A DNA stretch of 47,154 bases from an uncultured Prochlorococcus sp. GTDB taxonomy: Bacteria > Cyanobacteriota > Cyanobacteriia > PCC-6307 > Cyanobiaceae. The notes beneath the pieces are model-generated. The model had not been told where the DNA came from, searched no databases, and worked only from the letters and a program-made list of their open reading frames with translations. The stretch spans positions 1 through 47,154 of the forward strand of contig CABZNT010000011.1 of assembly GCA_902527105.1 (NCBI GenBank), written 5' to 3'. Of this stretch, positions 8,267-16,667 are shown piece after piece (the stretch's first letter is position 1; each line of letters starts with the position of its first letter). The translations under genes were made by a program, and so were the position numbers.

Positions 8267-9904
8267 CTATGTAATTACTGTAGGACTTTCCATTTGAGTA
8301 AGTTTTGAAATGTTTAATAAAGCATCTAAATTATTTATTAGAGGTTTCAAAGCGATCTGAGGATTTAACGAAAGATTCTGTTGAGGATCGAAAAATTTCT
8401 CAAAATAAAGTCTTAATGTTGCACCCTTAGTTCCAGTTCCAGAAAGGCGTACAATTACTCGAGAATTATCATCAAGTACTAATCTTAAACCTTGATTTTT
8501 ACTTATGGAATTATCAACGGGATCTAAATATGAAAAGTTATCTGCAATTTTAACTAAATGGCCAGCAAAACTATTTCCTTTTAAATTTTCTAGCATAGAA
8601 GTTAGATTACCAAAGATTTGATTAGCAATATTTGAAGGAATTGCCTCATAATCATGTCTTGAATAATAATTCCTACCAAATTGTTTCCAATGATTCTGCA
8701 TCAAATCACTTACCGAACATTTTTTCTCAGCTAAAACTTGTAACCAATACAAAACTGCCCATAGTCCATCTTTCTCTCTCACATGATTACTACCTGTTCC
8801 GAAACTTTCTTCTCCACATAAAGTAATTAAATTAGAATCTAAAAGATTTCCAAAAAACTTCCAACCAGTAGGTGTCTCGAAACAAGGTATATTTAATGCT
8901 CGAGCAACATTATCAACCGCTGAGCTGGTTGGCATGGATCGTGCCACACCTGAGATACCATCTTTATAACCAGGGACACATTTTGTATTAGCAGTCATAA
9001 CTGCAAGGCTATCACTAGGATTTACAAAACATCCACTCCCTAAAATCATATTCCTATCTCCATCTCCATCGCATGCAGCACCAAAACTATAAGATTTTTT
9101 ATTTAATAACAAATCAGCCAAGTGGGATGCATAAGTAAGATTAGGATCAGGATGTAAACCTCCAAAATCTTTTAATGGGTCACCATTCATGACACAATCA
9201 TGAGCAAGACCCATTTTCTCAACAAAGATATTTTTTGCGTATGGGCCTGTAACCGCATTCATTGCATCAAAGATTAAAGAGAAGTCTTTTTTTAAAAAAT
9301 CACTAATTTGATCAAAATCAAAAATTTTCTCCATCAAATTAGAATAATCTGTTAATCCATCAATAATTTCTAGGGTAGTTTCGTAGTAAGGATAAGTTCC
9401 ATATTCACTAAAATCAGGTAATTGAATTTTACAAATTTTATAACTAGTTAGTAATTGTGAAGCCTTGAAAATCTTATTAGTAATTATCTCAGGAGCTGGT
9501 CCACCATTAGAGATATTCAATTTCACTCCAAAGTCGCCATCAATCCCACCAGGATTATGGCTTGCAGAAAGAATAATTCCACCAATAGCTTTTTCTTTTC
9601 TAATTAAATGTGATGTCGCAGGAGTAGATAATAAACCGTATTTTGGAACAATAACCTTTTGAACTTTATGAGCAATGCATATTTGGACAATTTTTTCTAT
9701 TGCTTCAATATTGCCATATCTGCCATCACCACCAACTACTAATGTTGAACCTTTTAAATCATCTAAGGATTGTAAGATTGCCTCAATAAAAACTTCTAGA
9801 TAATGTTCTTCCTGAAACTTTAAGGTACTTTTTCTTAATCCAGAGGTACCTGGTTTTTGATCTAGAAAGGGAGAATTGATATTAATTACACTAACTTGAG
9901 TCAT
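8267..9904 (-). CDS. pgm: Phosphoglucomutase (alpha-D-glucose 1,6-phosphomutase)
   Basis: 545-aa alpha-D-phosphohexomutase that interconverts glucose 1-phosphate and glucose 6-phosphate, linking glycogen metabolism and sugar-nucleotide synthesis to central carbon flow. The phosphoserine loop ILSASHNPGG places the catalytic serine at 115. The metal loop is CDGDGDRNM, the sugar-binding loop is CGEESFGTGSNH, and the C-terminal phosphate loop is RLSGTGTKGATLRLY. All four domains are present and the length suits the glucose-specific family. It sits between a 56-aa membrane protein gene (32-base gap) and rarA (33-base gap) on the same strand. Confidence 0.95.
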   Translation of the reverse strand: MTQVSVININSPFLDQKPGTSGLRKSTLKFQEEHYLEVFIEAILQSLDDLKGSTLVVGGDGRYGNIEAIEKIVQICIAHKVQKVIVPKYGLLSTPATSHLIRKEKAIGGIILSASHNPGGIDGDFGVKLNISNGGPAPEIITNKIFKASQLLTSYKICKIQLPDFSEYGTYPYYETTLEIIDGLTDYSNLMEKIFDFDQISDFLKKDFSLIFDAMNAVTGPYAKNIFVEKMGLAHDCVMNGDPLKDFGGLHPDPNLTYASHLADLLLNKKSYSFGAACDGDGDRNMILGSGCFVNPSDSLAVMTANTKCVPGYKDGISGVARSMPTSSAVDNVARALNIPCFETPTGWKFFGNLLDSNLITLCGEESFGTGSNHVREKDGLWAVLYWLQVLAEKKCSVSDLMQNHWKQFGRNYYSRHDYEAIPSNIANQIFGNLTSMLENLKGNSFAGHLVKIADNFSYLDPVDNSISKNQGLRLVLDDNSRVIVRLSGTGTKGATLRLYFEKFFDPQQNLSLNPQIALKPLINNLDALLNISKLTQMESPTVIT

Positions 9905-9936
9905 ATTTTTAAGGAACTTCCAAAAATCTAACTAAA

Positions 9937-10107
9937 TTAATGAGGCATTTCGGAAGTTCTTAACATAGCGATAAACCATAATGAAGAAATTAATAATGCA
10001 CTAAGAATTCCATAGTTAACACCAAATTTAGAAATTGTAATTGGAACTATTAGTGGAAACGTTAATGCTCCAAACAATGGAGTAAAAGCAACAATTTTTT
10101 TTAGCAT
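9937..10107 (-). CDS. Small hydrophobic membrane protein, 56 aa, unknown function
   Basis: Short open frame beginning MLKKIVAFTPLFGALTFPLI and ending TSEMPH. A basic N-terminus is followed by two hydrophobic stretches (about residues 5-24 and 30-49), suggesting two membrane spans. It fits neatly between the DUF4912 gene (12 bases upstream) and pgm (32 bases downstream) on the same strand, which supports it being real and co-transcribed. I do not recognise the family. The call rests on position, an intact ATG-to-TAA frame and membrane-protein-like composition. Confidence 0.65.
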   Translation of the reverse strand: MLKKIVAFTPLFGALTFPLIVPITISKFGVNYGILSALLISSLWFIAMLRTSEMPH

Positions 10108-10119
10108 TAATTTAATTTA

Positions 10120-11205
10120 TTAAAACCATTCAGTCTCAGCATTATCTTTTTCATTAGTATCGTCAAGTGGTGTAGTTCTATCAAATTTCATTGATATACT
10201 TTTTTCTTGCTCACCAGATACATCAACAGCTTTAATATCATATTTTTGAGTCCCGTCTCTAAATGGAACTTGAATTCTAAAAGTACCATCTGCAGCAAGC
10301 GGTACATCTTCCCCACCTATTGTCAGTTTTGCAGAAGGCTCTGTAGCTCCATAAACAATTAATTCAGCATCAGCAACAAGCCAAAAAGATCTATTTTTAA
10401 CAATTCCGCTTCCAGAATCATTTAAACCTGATGACCATTTACCAACACCTGAGTCTGTAAGATTATCATTGAGGTTTGTTGAATTTACGTTTTCCATAAA
10501 CTCTTCAGAACCAACTTTTCTTCTGAGAGGAATATTAGTTGCTGCTTGGTATAACCTTTCATGCATACCATTTTGTTCTGATACAACAGGATTAGAAATA
10601 TCTGGGATTGACTCAGAAGTGGAATCTAGATTAAAAGGTACAAATTTATCAAGAATTTGCTCAGAAGGATGAGACCCAGGAACATGGCTTATCGAAGAAA
10701 ATGCCAATGACATCCAGTTAAAACCGTATTTGTAACCTAATTCAACTTTATAATCTCTATCTGCAAGTGGGATTGGCAAATACCACTCTGTACTGTAACT
10801 ATCAACTGCTATCTCCCTGAGTGTTCCTTGATTCAAGTTGCTTCCTTCAGAACCAGATGCATCAAATAATCGTAAACATAATTTATTGGCTCCTAAAGAT
10901 TGTGCTTTTTCTCTATCTGCATCAGAAATTTGCCAAAAAACATAAGCCCAATCTGGATCTCGCGGTAAGAAAACTACATTTGTTTTAACCTCTTCACTAC
11001 TGTTGAAAGCATTAGACTCAGAAGTTTCTTCAGGTTTTGGCTCAGGAGATGTAGTAAATATTTTTTTTGTAGATTTTTCTTGATATTTAAGTATTAAATC
11101 AACTAAAACAGCTTTTGTTTTGCGACTGTAAAGAGGAACTGATAATTTACTTGCTTCTTGACGTAATTGTCTGAGGGTTAGTGAGAGTAATTGATCTTTA
11201 TTCAT
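10120..11205 (-). CDS. DUF4912-domain protein with N-terminal SAP/Rho-N-like helix domain
   Basis: About 361 aa. Residues 1-45 (TLRQLRQEASKLSVPLYSRK and following) look like the Rho-N/SAP helical motif used for nucleic-acid binding. After a Ser/Glu-rich linker comes a DUF4912 domain with the hallmark LPRDPDWAYVFWQISD, then a C-terminal beta-rich segment (ELIVYGATEPSAKLTIGGED). The family is common in cyanobacteria but its role is not established. I start at the ATG at 11205, preceded by GATGGGATC. A GTG at 11220 would add five residues. It heads a minus-strand run with the 56-aa gene, pgm and rarA. Confidence 0.85.
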   Translation of the reverse strand: MNKDQLLSLTLRQLRQEASKLSVPLYSRKTKAVLVDLILKYQEKSTKKIFTTSPEPKPEETSESNAFNSSEEVKTNVVFLPRDPDWAYVFWQISDADREKAQSLGANKLCLRLFDASGSEGSNLNQGTLREIAVDSYSTEWYLPIPLADRDYKVELGYKYGFNWMSLAFSSISHVPGSHPSEQILDKFVPFNLDSTSESIPDISNPVVSEQNGMHERLYQAATNIPLRRKVGSEEFMENVNSTNLNDNLTDSGVGKWSSGLNDSGSGIVKNRSFWLVADAELIVYGATEPSAKLTIGGEDVPLAADGTFRIQVPFRDGTQKYDIKAVDVSGEQEKSISMKFDRTTPLDDTNEKDNAETEWF

Positions 11206-11493
11206 GATCCCATCAGCCACTTTAAATTCTCCGTTTTTGTTTGGGATCAGTATGTTCTTTTTTTTTAGGAATTGTGTGTCTTTTTGGCCTGTCGTCAGGA
11301 TCCTCTGACTACTAAAAAATTCTCAAAATTGATATTTCTCTTCAAAACAGTTGGTATCAATGAAATAAATTAATTTTCAGATCTTTTTGAAATGTAAATT
11401 AATTTTCTTTTTTTTTAAATTTTATTACCTAAATTTGTTAAAGACTCAACAAAAATATATTTTTTCTTCGGGATCAGTTAAATAAAAGAGAAT
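11206..11493. other. Long intergenic region upstream of the DUF4912 gene, no gene seen
   Basis: About 290 bases between two minus-strand genes, with no credible open frame or RNA gene. It holds a short perfect inverted repeat GTCAG-N6-CTGAC (11294-11309) with no following T run, and a 13-base direct repeat taaattaattttc at 11366-11378 and 11395-11407. It must contain the DUF4912 promoter on the minus strand. A long untranslated leader or small RNA is possible but not shown. Confidence 0.4.
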
Positions 11494-11847
11494 TCAGCGT
11501 TGTTCCACTAGAAGTACTAAATCATCTATCTCTAATTCGTCAATACTTTTACCTATTTTTTTTGAAAAAGTACTTAATTTTTTCGAAGTGGATTCTAACT
11601 GCTCATAAAAAAGATCACTAAATTTTTTATCATCAAATTTTTTGGATTGGTTATCACACCATTCTCTCAGGGGATTTTTATTTTGATATTCCAAACTATT
11701 ATCTAAATTGATAATTTTTAAAATCTGAAGGCAATGAGCGAGTATTCTTAAATGATGTTTCTGCATTATAGGTAGATCAAGATTATCAATTTCTTGAATA
11801 GTTTCTATGTTTAATGGATTAGACAAGGGATCAAGATGATTAGACAT
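11494..11847 (-). CDS. Hypothetical protein, 117 aa, divergent from the suf operon
   Basis: Soluble, helix-rich and charged (many Lys, Asp, Glu, Leu), with no signal peptide or membrane span. It has only two cysteines (in LAHCLQ and EWCDNQ), so it lacks the DNA-binding domain plus C-terminal cysteine set of SufR, the repressor found divergent to sufB in other cyanobacteria. I do not recognise the family. The divergent 95-base gap to sufB suggests shared regulatory DNA. A role in suf control is only a positional guess. Confidence 0.75.
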   Translation of the reverse strand: MSNHLDPLSNPLNIETIQEIDNLDLPIMQKHHLRILAHCLQILKIINLDNSLEYQNKNPLREWCDNQSKKFDDKKFSDLFYEQLESTSKKLSTFSKKIGKSIDELEIDDLVLLVEQR

Positions 11848-11883
11848 TAATTTTTAGTTTTAATAAAGGAAAAAAACTCAATA

Positions 11884-11913
11884 TTGGGGGTATCTTTCGT
11901 TAAAGTATATAAA
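11884..11913 (+). promoter_or_regulatory. Candidate promoter of sufBCDS
   Basis: TTGGGG at 11884-11889 and TATAAA at 11908-11913 are separated by 18 bases, with the -10 about 30 bases before the sufB ATG. The CAAC-N6-GTTG element recognised by SufR in other cyanobacteria is not present in this gap. Confidence 0.45.
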
Positions 11914-11942
11914 GCTAATTGTAATAAGTTATTTTTGATAAC

Positions 11943-13385
11943 ATGGTCAACGAAAATTTAGTGAAAGATGTAGTAAAAGAGCCTTACAAATATGGTTTCG
12001 TTACTGATATTGAAACTGAAAAAATAGAAAAGGGATTAAATGAAGATATCATAAAATTAATTTCACAGAAAAAAGAAGAGCCAAAATTTCTTCTTGATTT
12101 TAGATTAAAAGCCTTTAAAAAATGGCAAAAGATGAAAGAGCCTGATTGGGCAGCATTAGGATATAAAAAAATTGATTATCAAGATATTATTTATTACTCT
12201 GCTCCTAAGCAAAAAGAGAAAATTTCTAGCTTAGATGAAGTTGATCCCAAACTTCTTGAGACTTTTGACAAATTAGGAATACCCCTCACGGAGCAAAAAA
12301 AACTCACAAATGTAGCGGTAGATGCGGTCTTTGATAGTGTTTCTATTGCCACAACTTTTAGAGAAGAACTTGCTGAACATGGAGTTATATTTTGCTCAAT
12401 TAGTGAAGCAGTAAAAAATCACGCGGATTTGATTGAAAAATATCTAGGTACAGTAGTTCCAGCTAGTGATAATTATTTTGCAGCACTAAATTCTGCAGTT
12501 TTTAGTGATGGTTCTTTTGTTTATATCCCAAAAGGTGTTACTTGCCCTATGGATCTATCTTCCTACTTCAGAATTAATAGTGGGGATTCAGGACAATTCG
12601 AAAGAACACTAATCATTGCTGAAGAATCAAGTTCTGTAAGTTATCTAGAAGGTTGTACAGCTCCAATGTTTGATACAAATACCCTACATGCAGCAGTTGT
12701 AGAGCTTATAGCATTAGACGACGCCTCAATAAAATATTCAACAGTGCAAAATTGGTATGCTGGTGATGAAGAAGGTATTGGCGGAATTTTTAATTTTGTC
12801 ACCAAGAGAGGAAAATGTTTAGGTAAGAGAAGTAAAATTAGCTGGTCTCAAGTCGAGACAGGGTCTGCAATTACATGGAAATATCCTAGCTGTCTTCTTT
12901 TAGGGGAAGAATCTATAGGAGAATTTTATTCAGTGGCTCTCACCAATAATCTTCAGCAAGCAGATACCGGAACAAAAATGATCCATATTGGTGCTAAGAC
13001 CAAATCAACTATTGTTAGCAAAGGTATTAGTGCAGGTAAATCAAAAAATAGCTACAGAGGTCTTGTCAAAATGGGAACAAAAGCCACAGGATCAAGAAAT
13101 TACAGTCAATGTGATTCAATGTTAATAGGGGATCAAGCTTCTGCAAATACGTTCCCTTACATCAAATCTCAACAACCCAATTCTGAAATTGAGCATGAAG
13201 CAAGCACATGTAGAATCTCAGAAGACCAACTTTTTTATCTCCAAAGCAGAGGTATAGAATTTGAAGAGGCAGTATCTATGATGGTAAGCGGTTTTTGCAG
13301 AGATGTATTTAATCAATTACCTATGGAATTTGCTGCTGAAGCAGATAAGTTACTGGCACTTAAACTTGAGGGATCAGTAGGTTAA
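11943..13385 (+). CDS. sufB: Fe-S cluster assembly scaffold SufB
   Basis: 480-aa member of the SufB/SufD family and part of the SufBC2D scaffold on which Fe-S clusters form in the cytoplasm. Family landmarks include [20 protein letters not shown] near the N-terminus, the beta-helix core with [20 protein letters not shown], and the C-terminal [20 protein letters not shown] with conserved Glu and Cys. Length matches cyanobacterial SufB. It is the first gene of sufBCDS, and sufC follows after 21 bases. In oxygenic phototrophs this is the main Fe-S route, needed for photosystem I. Confidence 0.97.
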   Translation: MVNENLVKDVVKEPYKYGFVTDIETEKIEKGLNEDIIKLISQKKEEPKFLLDFRLKAFKKWQKMKEPDWAALGYKKIDYQDIIYYSAPKQKEKISSLDEVDPKLLETFDKLGIPLTEQKKLTNVAVDAVFDSVSIATTFREELAEHGVIFCSISEAVKNHADLIEKYLGTVVPASDNYFAALNSAVFSDGSFVYIPKGVTCPMDLSSYFRINSGDSGQFERTLIIAEESSSVSYLEGCTAPMFDTNTLHAAVVELIALDDASIKYSTVQNWYAGDEEGIGGIFNFVTKRGKCLGKRSKISWSQVETGSAITWKYPSCLLLGEESIGEFYSVALTNNLQQADTGTKMIHIGAKTKSTIVSKGISAGKSKNSYRGLVKMGTKATGSRNYSQCDSMLIGDQASANTFPYIKSQQPNSEIEHEASTCRISEDQLFYLQSRGIEFEEAVSMMVSGFCRDVFNQLPMEFAAEADKLLALKLEGSVG

Positions 13386-13406
13386 TTAATCAATTTCTAA
13401 ACTGAT

Positions 13407-14192
13407 ATGCAAAGTAAAATGAAAGAATCAGATCCAATTTTAGAAGTTGAAAATCTCTCTGCATCTACTGATAATCTTCCAATTTTAAAAGGGGTTTCAC
13501 TTACTGTTTATCCCGGAGAAATCCATGCCATCATGGGAAGAAATGGATGTGGCAAAAGTACTCTTTCAAAAATCATTGCAGGACATCCCTCGTATAATAT
13601 TACAAATGGCGACATAAAATTTTTAGGTGAAAACATCAACTCTCTTGAACCTGAACAGAGATCTCAATCAGGAATTTTTCTAGGCTTCCAATATCCAATT
13701 GAGATTCCAGGCGTAAGTAATCTTGAGTTTCTTAGAGTTTCAACTAATGCTAGAAGGAAATTCCTCAACAAAGAAGAATTGGATACTTTTGATTTTGAAG
13801 AATTAGTTAAAGAAAAGTTAGAAATTGTGAAAATGGATCACGCATTCCTATCAAGAAGTGTCAACCAAGGCTTTTCCGGAGGTGAAAAAAAAAGAAATGA
13901 GATTCTACAAATGGCTTTACTTGAGCCCAAGATAGCAATATTAGATGAGACCGATTCTGGTCTAGATATCGATGCTCTAAGAATAGTGGCATCAGGAATT
14001 AAAAAAATATCTAATGCACAGACTGGAATTATACTTATTACCCACTATCAAAGATTATTAGATGAAATTAAACCAAATTATGTCCATGTTATGTCAGACG
14101 GGCAAATCATAAAAACTGGTGAGAGTGATCTTGCTCTAGAGCTTGAGGAAAAAGGGTATGAATGGACTGATAACTTTATAAAAGAGACCTAA
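13407..14192 (+). CDS. sufC: Fe-S cluster assembly ATPase SufC
   Basis: 261-aa ABC-type ATPase that drives conformational change in the SufBC2D complex. Walker A is GRNGCGKST, the Q-loop region is [10 protein letters not shown], the signature is [10 protein letters not shown] and Walker B is [16 protein letters not shown], all typical SufC wording. There is no membrane domain, as expected for this soluble ABC protein. The ATG at 13407 is used, though a second ATG five codons in is also possible. It sits 4 bases before sufD. Confidence 0.97.
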   Translation: MQSKMKESDPILEVENLSASTDNLPILKGVSLTVYPGEIHAIMGRNGCGKSTLSKIIAGHPSYNITNGDIKFLGENINSLEPEQRSQSGIFLGFQYPIEIPGVSNLEFLRVSTNARRKFLNKEELDTFDFEELVKEKLEIVKMDHAFLSRSVNQGFSGGEKKRNEILQMALLEPKIAILDETDSGLDIDALRIVASGIKKISNAQTGIILITHYQRLLDEIKPNYVHVMSDGQIIKTGESDLALELEEKGYEWTDNFIKET

Positions 14193-14196
14193 ACAA

Positions 14197-15414
14197 ATGG
14201 AAATTATTGAAAAAATAAAAACTAATAAATCGGATGATGACCTAACAGAGATACAAAAAATCTGTCTTCATAAATTACAATCAAGTCCTCTCCCTAATCC
14301 TAAAAGTGAACTATGGAGACTTTCAAATAAATCAAAATTGTCAACCTTTTTAGATTACTCAGTTAATAAAAAAGATTCAAAATTTGATATACCATATCCG
14401 AAAAATTCCCAAAGTACTATTAGATTAATAATTGGTGAGAATTTCCAAATTAATTTAATTGAGAAAGATTATTCAATACAGCAATTAAGTCAGGATGAAT
14501 TACAAAAATATGTCAAGGAACAGATATCTTTTTTTAAGCCAAACGAAAATTGGAGTGACCTACTAAATCTGTCTTTGAGTTGTAAAAATAATATTTTGGG
14601 GTTAAAAATAAATGGATCAAAAATTCCTCCTATAGAAATTTTTAGTCACGCATCAAGTAATTCTTTAAACGCAAAAACCCTCGTAATATTTTTAGAAAAG
14701 AATTGTGAAATTGAATTATTACAAGTAAATCTTGGTAAAGAAAACTCTTCATTATCTCAATCAACTTTCTTTTGCTTGAAAGAAAATAGTTCCGTAAATC
14801 ATGGTGTTGTTTCTTACGGTGAAAACAGATCTAATCTATTAAATTCTCTCAATGTAATTCAACAAAAAAATAGTGCATACAACCTAGGATCTTTACATTT
14901 CAAATTTAATTACGCGAGATTTGAAATTAGTATTAAACAATCTGCGGGAAACGCTAAAACAAATATCAAAGGTATGCAAATAACAAAAAAAGATGAGCAG
15001 ATTTCAACCTATACAAAAATAGAATTTAATGGCCCAAATGGATTTCTAGATCAAATTAATAAATCACTTGCTGATGATAAATCACATGCAATATTTGAAG
15101 GTTCAATAATAGTTCCGAAAATTGCTCAGAGAACTGATGCTTCGCAATTAAGCAGAAATTTACTTTTATCAAATCTCGCACAAATAGATACCAAACCTCA
15201 ATTAGAAATAATTGCTGATGATGTCAAATGCAAACATGGGGCTACAATTTCGCAACTAAATGAAGAAGAACTTTTTTATATGCGAACAAGAGGAATCACA
15301 TTAACAGAAGCAAGTAAACTACAATTAAGTTCTTACTTTCAAGAAATAATTTCATTTATTCCCATTTCAAAAGATAAATGGGATTTGCTTGATAAACTTT
15401 TAAATGAGAATTAA
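14197..15414 (+). CDS. sufD: Fe-S cluster assembly protein SufD
   Basis: 405-aa SufB/SufD-family paralogue that partners SufB in the scaffold complex and aids iron entry. The conserved C-terminal core reads KCKHGATISQLNEEELFYMR, the SufD counterpart of the SufB segment, with the histidine and preceding cysteine intact. The N-terminal half is diverged and Lys/Asn-rich, as usual for SufD. It starts 4 bases after sufC, and its TAA shares one base with the ATG of sufS, indicating translational coupling. Confidence 0.94.
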   Translation: MEIIEKIKTNKSDDDLTEIQKICLHKLQSSPLPNPKSELWRLSNKSKLSTFLDYSVNKKDSKFDIPYPKNSQSTIRLIIGENFQINLIEKDYSIQQLSQDELQKYVKEQISFFKPNENWSDLLNLSLSCKNNILGLKINGSKIPPIEIFSHASSNSLNAKTLVIFLEKNCEIELLQVNLGKENSSLSQSTFFCLKENSSVNHGVVSYGENRSNLLNSLNVIQQKNSAYNLGSLHFKFNYARFEISIKQSAGNAKTNIKGMQITKKDEQISTYTKIEFNGPNGFLDQINKSLADDKSHAIFEGSIIVPKIAQRTDASQLSRNLLLSNLAQIDTKPQLEIIADDVKCKHGATISQLNEEELFYMRTRGITLTEASKLQLSSYFQEIISFIPISKDKWDLLDKLLNEN

Positions 15415-16667
15415 TGGAAACGATTCAAAATTTTCCTGAAATAACGAAGAAAGACTTTCCTCTTTTAAATAAGAACTTAAAAAGTAATGAGCAAATTATT
15501 TATTTAGATCATGCTGCAACCACACAAAAACCAATACAAGTCTTAAAAAAAATTGATGAATATTACAAAAACTTTAATGCCAATGTTCATAGAGGGGCAC
15601 ATCAATTAAGTGCTAAAGCAACAGAAGAATTTGAAAATGCACGATATTTAATTAGCCGATATATAAAAGCGAATTCAGCAAAAGAAATTATTTTCACAAG
15701 AAATGCTACTGAGGCAATCAATCTAGTAGCTAAATCATGGGGCGAATATTCATTAAAAGAAAACGATGAAATTCTCTTATCAATAATGGAGCATCATAGC
15801 AATATTGTTCCATGGCAAATGGTTGCAGCAAAAAATAAATGCAAATTAAAATTTATAGGTATAGATAAAGATGGAAAATTGGATATAGACGACTTTAAAT
15901 CAAAACTAACATCTAGAACTAAACTTGTTAGCCTAGTTCATGTTAGTAATACTCTAGGTTGCTGTAATCCAATCAAAGAAATAACTAAATTAGCTAAACA
16001 AAAAGGTTCTTTAGTGTTAATAGATGCATGCCAAAGTTTGGCTCATCAAAAACTGGATGTGATTGACCTTAATATAGATTTTTTAGCTGGATCAGGACAT
16101 AAATTATGCGGTCCTACAGGTATTGGTTTCCTCTGGTCAAGAAAAGAAATCCTAGAAAAAATTCCTCCTCTCTTTGGAGGTGGCGAAATGATTCAAGATG
16201 TTTTTGAAGAGACAAGTACTTGGGCAGAGCTACCACACAAATTTGAAGCTGGAACTCCAGCCATTGCAGAAGCAATAGGTCTTGCAGAAGCAATCAATTA
16301 TATTAACAATATTGGATTGAATGAAATTCATGAATATGAAAAGACTATTACTAAATATTTATTTAAAAAATTAAATCAAACAGAAAATATTGAAATCATA
16401 GGCCCATCGCCGGAGATAGATCCAGACAGAGCCTCACTTGCCACCTTTTATATAAAAAATATACATTCAAATGATATAGCTGAAATTCTTGATTCAAAAG
16501 GAATTTGCATCAGAAGTGGCCACCATTGCTGTCAACCTCTTCACAGATATATTGGAATTAAATCAACAGTAAGAATCAGCATGAATTTCACAACCAATAA
16601 GGAAGAAATTGATATGTTTATAGAAAAATTAAAAGATACTATTGATTTTCTAAAAATCAATTCTTAA
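15414..16667 (+). CDS. sufS: Cysteine desulfurase SufS
   Basis: 417-aa PLP enzyme that takes sulfur from cysteine for cluster assembly. LDHAATTQKP opens the fold, and AGSGHKLCGPTG places the PLP lysine at 230. RSGHHCCQPLH near the end carries the persulfide cysteine at 372, in the short-loop context of group II (SufS) enzymes. Last gene of sufBCDS; its end overlaps the convergent S9 peptidase gene by 4 bases. No sufE is adjacent. Confidence 0.96.
   Translation: METIQNFPEITKKDFPLLNKNLKSNEQIIYLDHAATTQKPIQVLKKIDEYYKNFNANVHRGAHQLSAKATEEFENARYLISRYIKANSAKEIIFTRNATEAINLVAKSWGEYSLKENDEILLSIMEHHSNIVPWQMVAAKNKCKLKFIGIDKDGKLDIDDFKSKLTSRTKLVSLVHVSNTLGCCNPIKEITKLAKQKGSLVLIDACQSLAHQKLDVIDLNIDFLAGSGHKLCGPTGIGFLWSRKEILEKIPPLFGGGEMIQDVFEETSTWAELPHKFEAGTPAIAEAIGLAEAINYINNIGLNEIHEYEKTITKYLFKKLNQTENIEIIGPSPEIDPDRASLATFYIKNIHSNDIAEILDSKGICIRSGHHCCQPLHRYIGIKSTVRISMNFTTNKEEIDMFIEKLKDTIDFLKINS

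Noticed and set aside
11494..11847. Calling the 117-aa gene sufR by position
   Set aside because: It lacks a DNA-binding motif and the C-terminal cysteine cluster of SufR.
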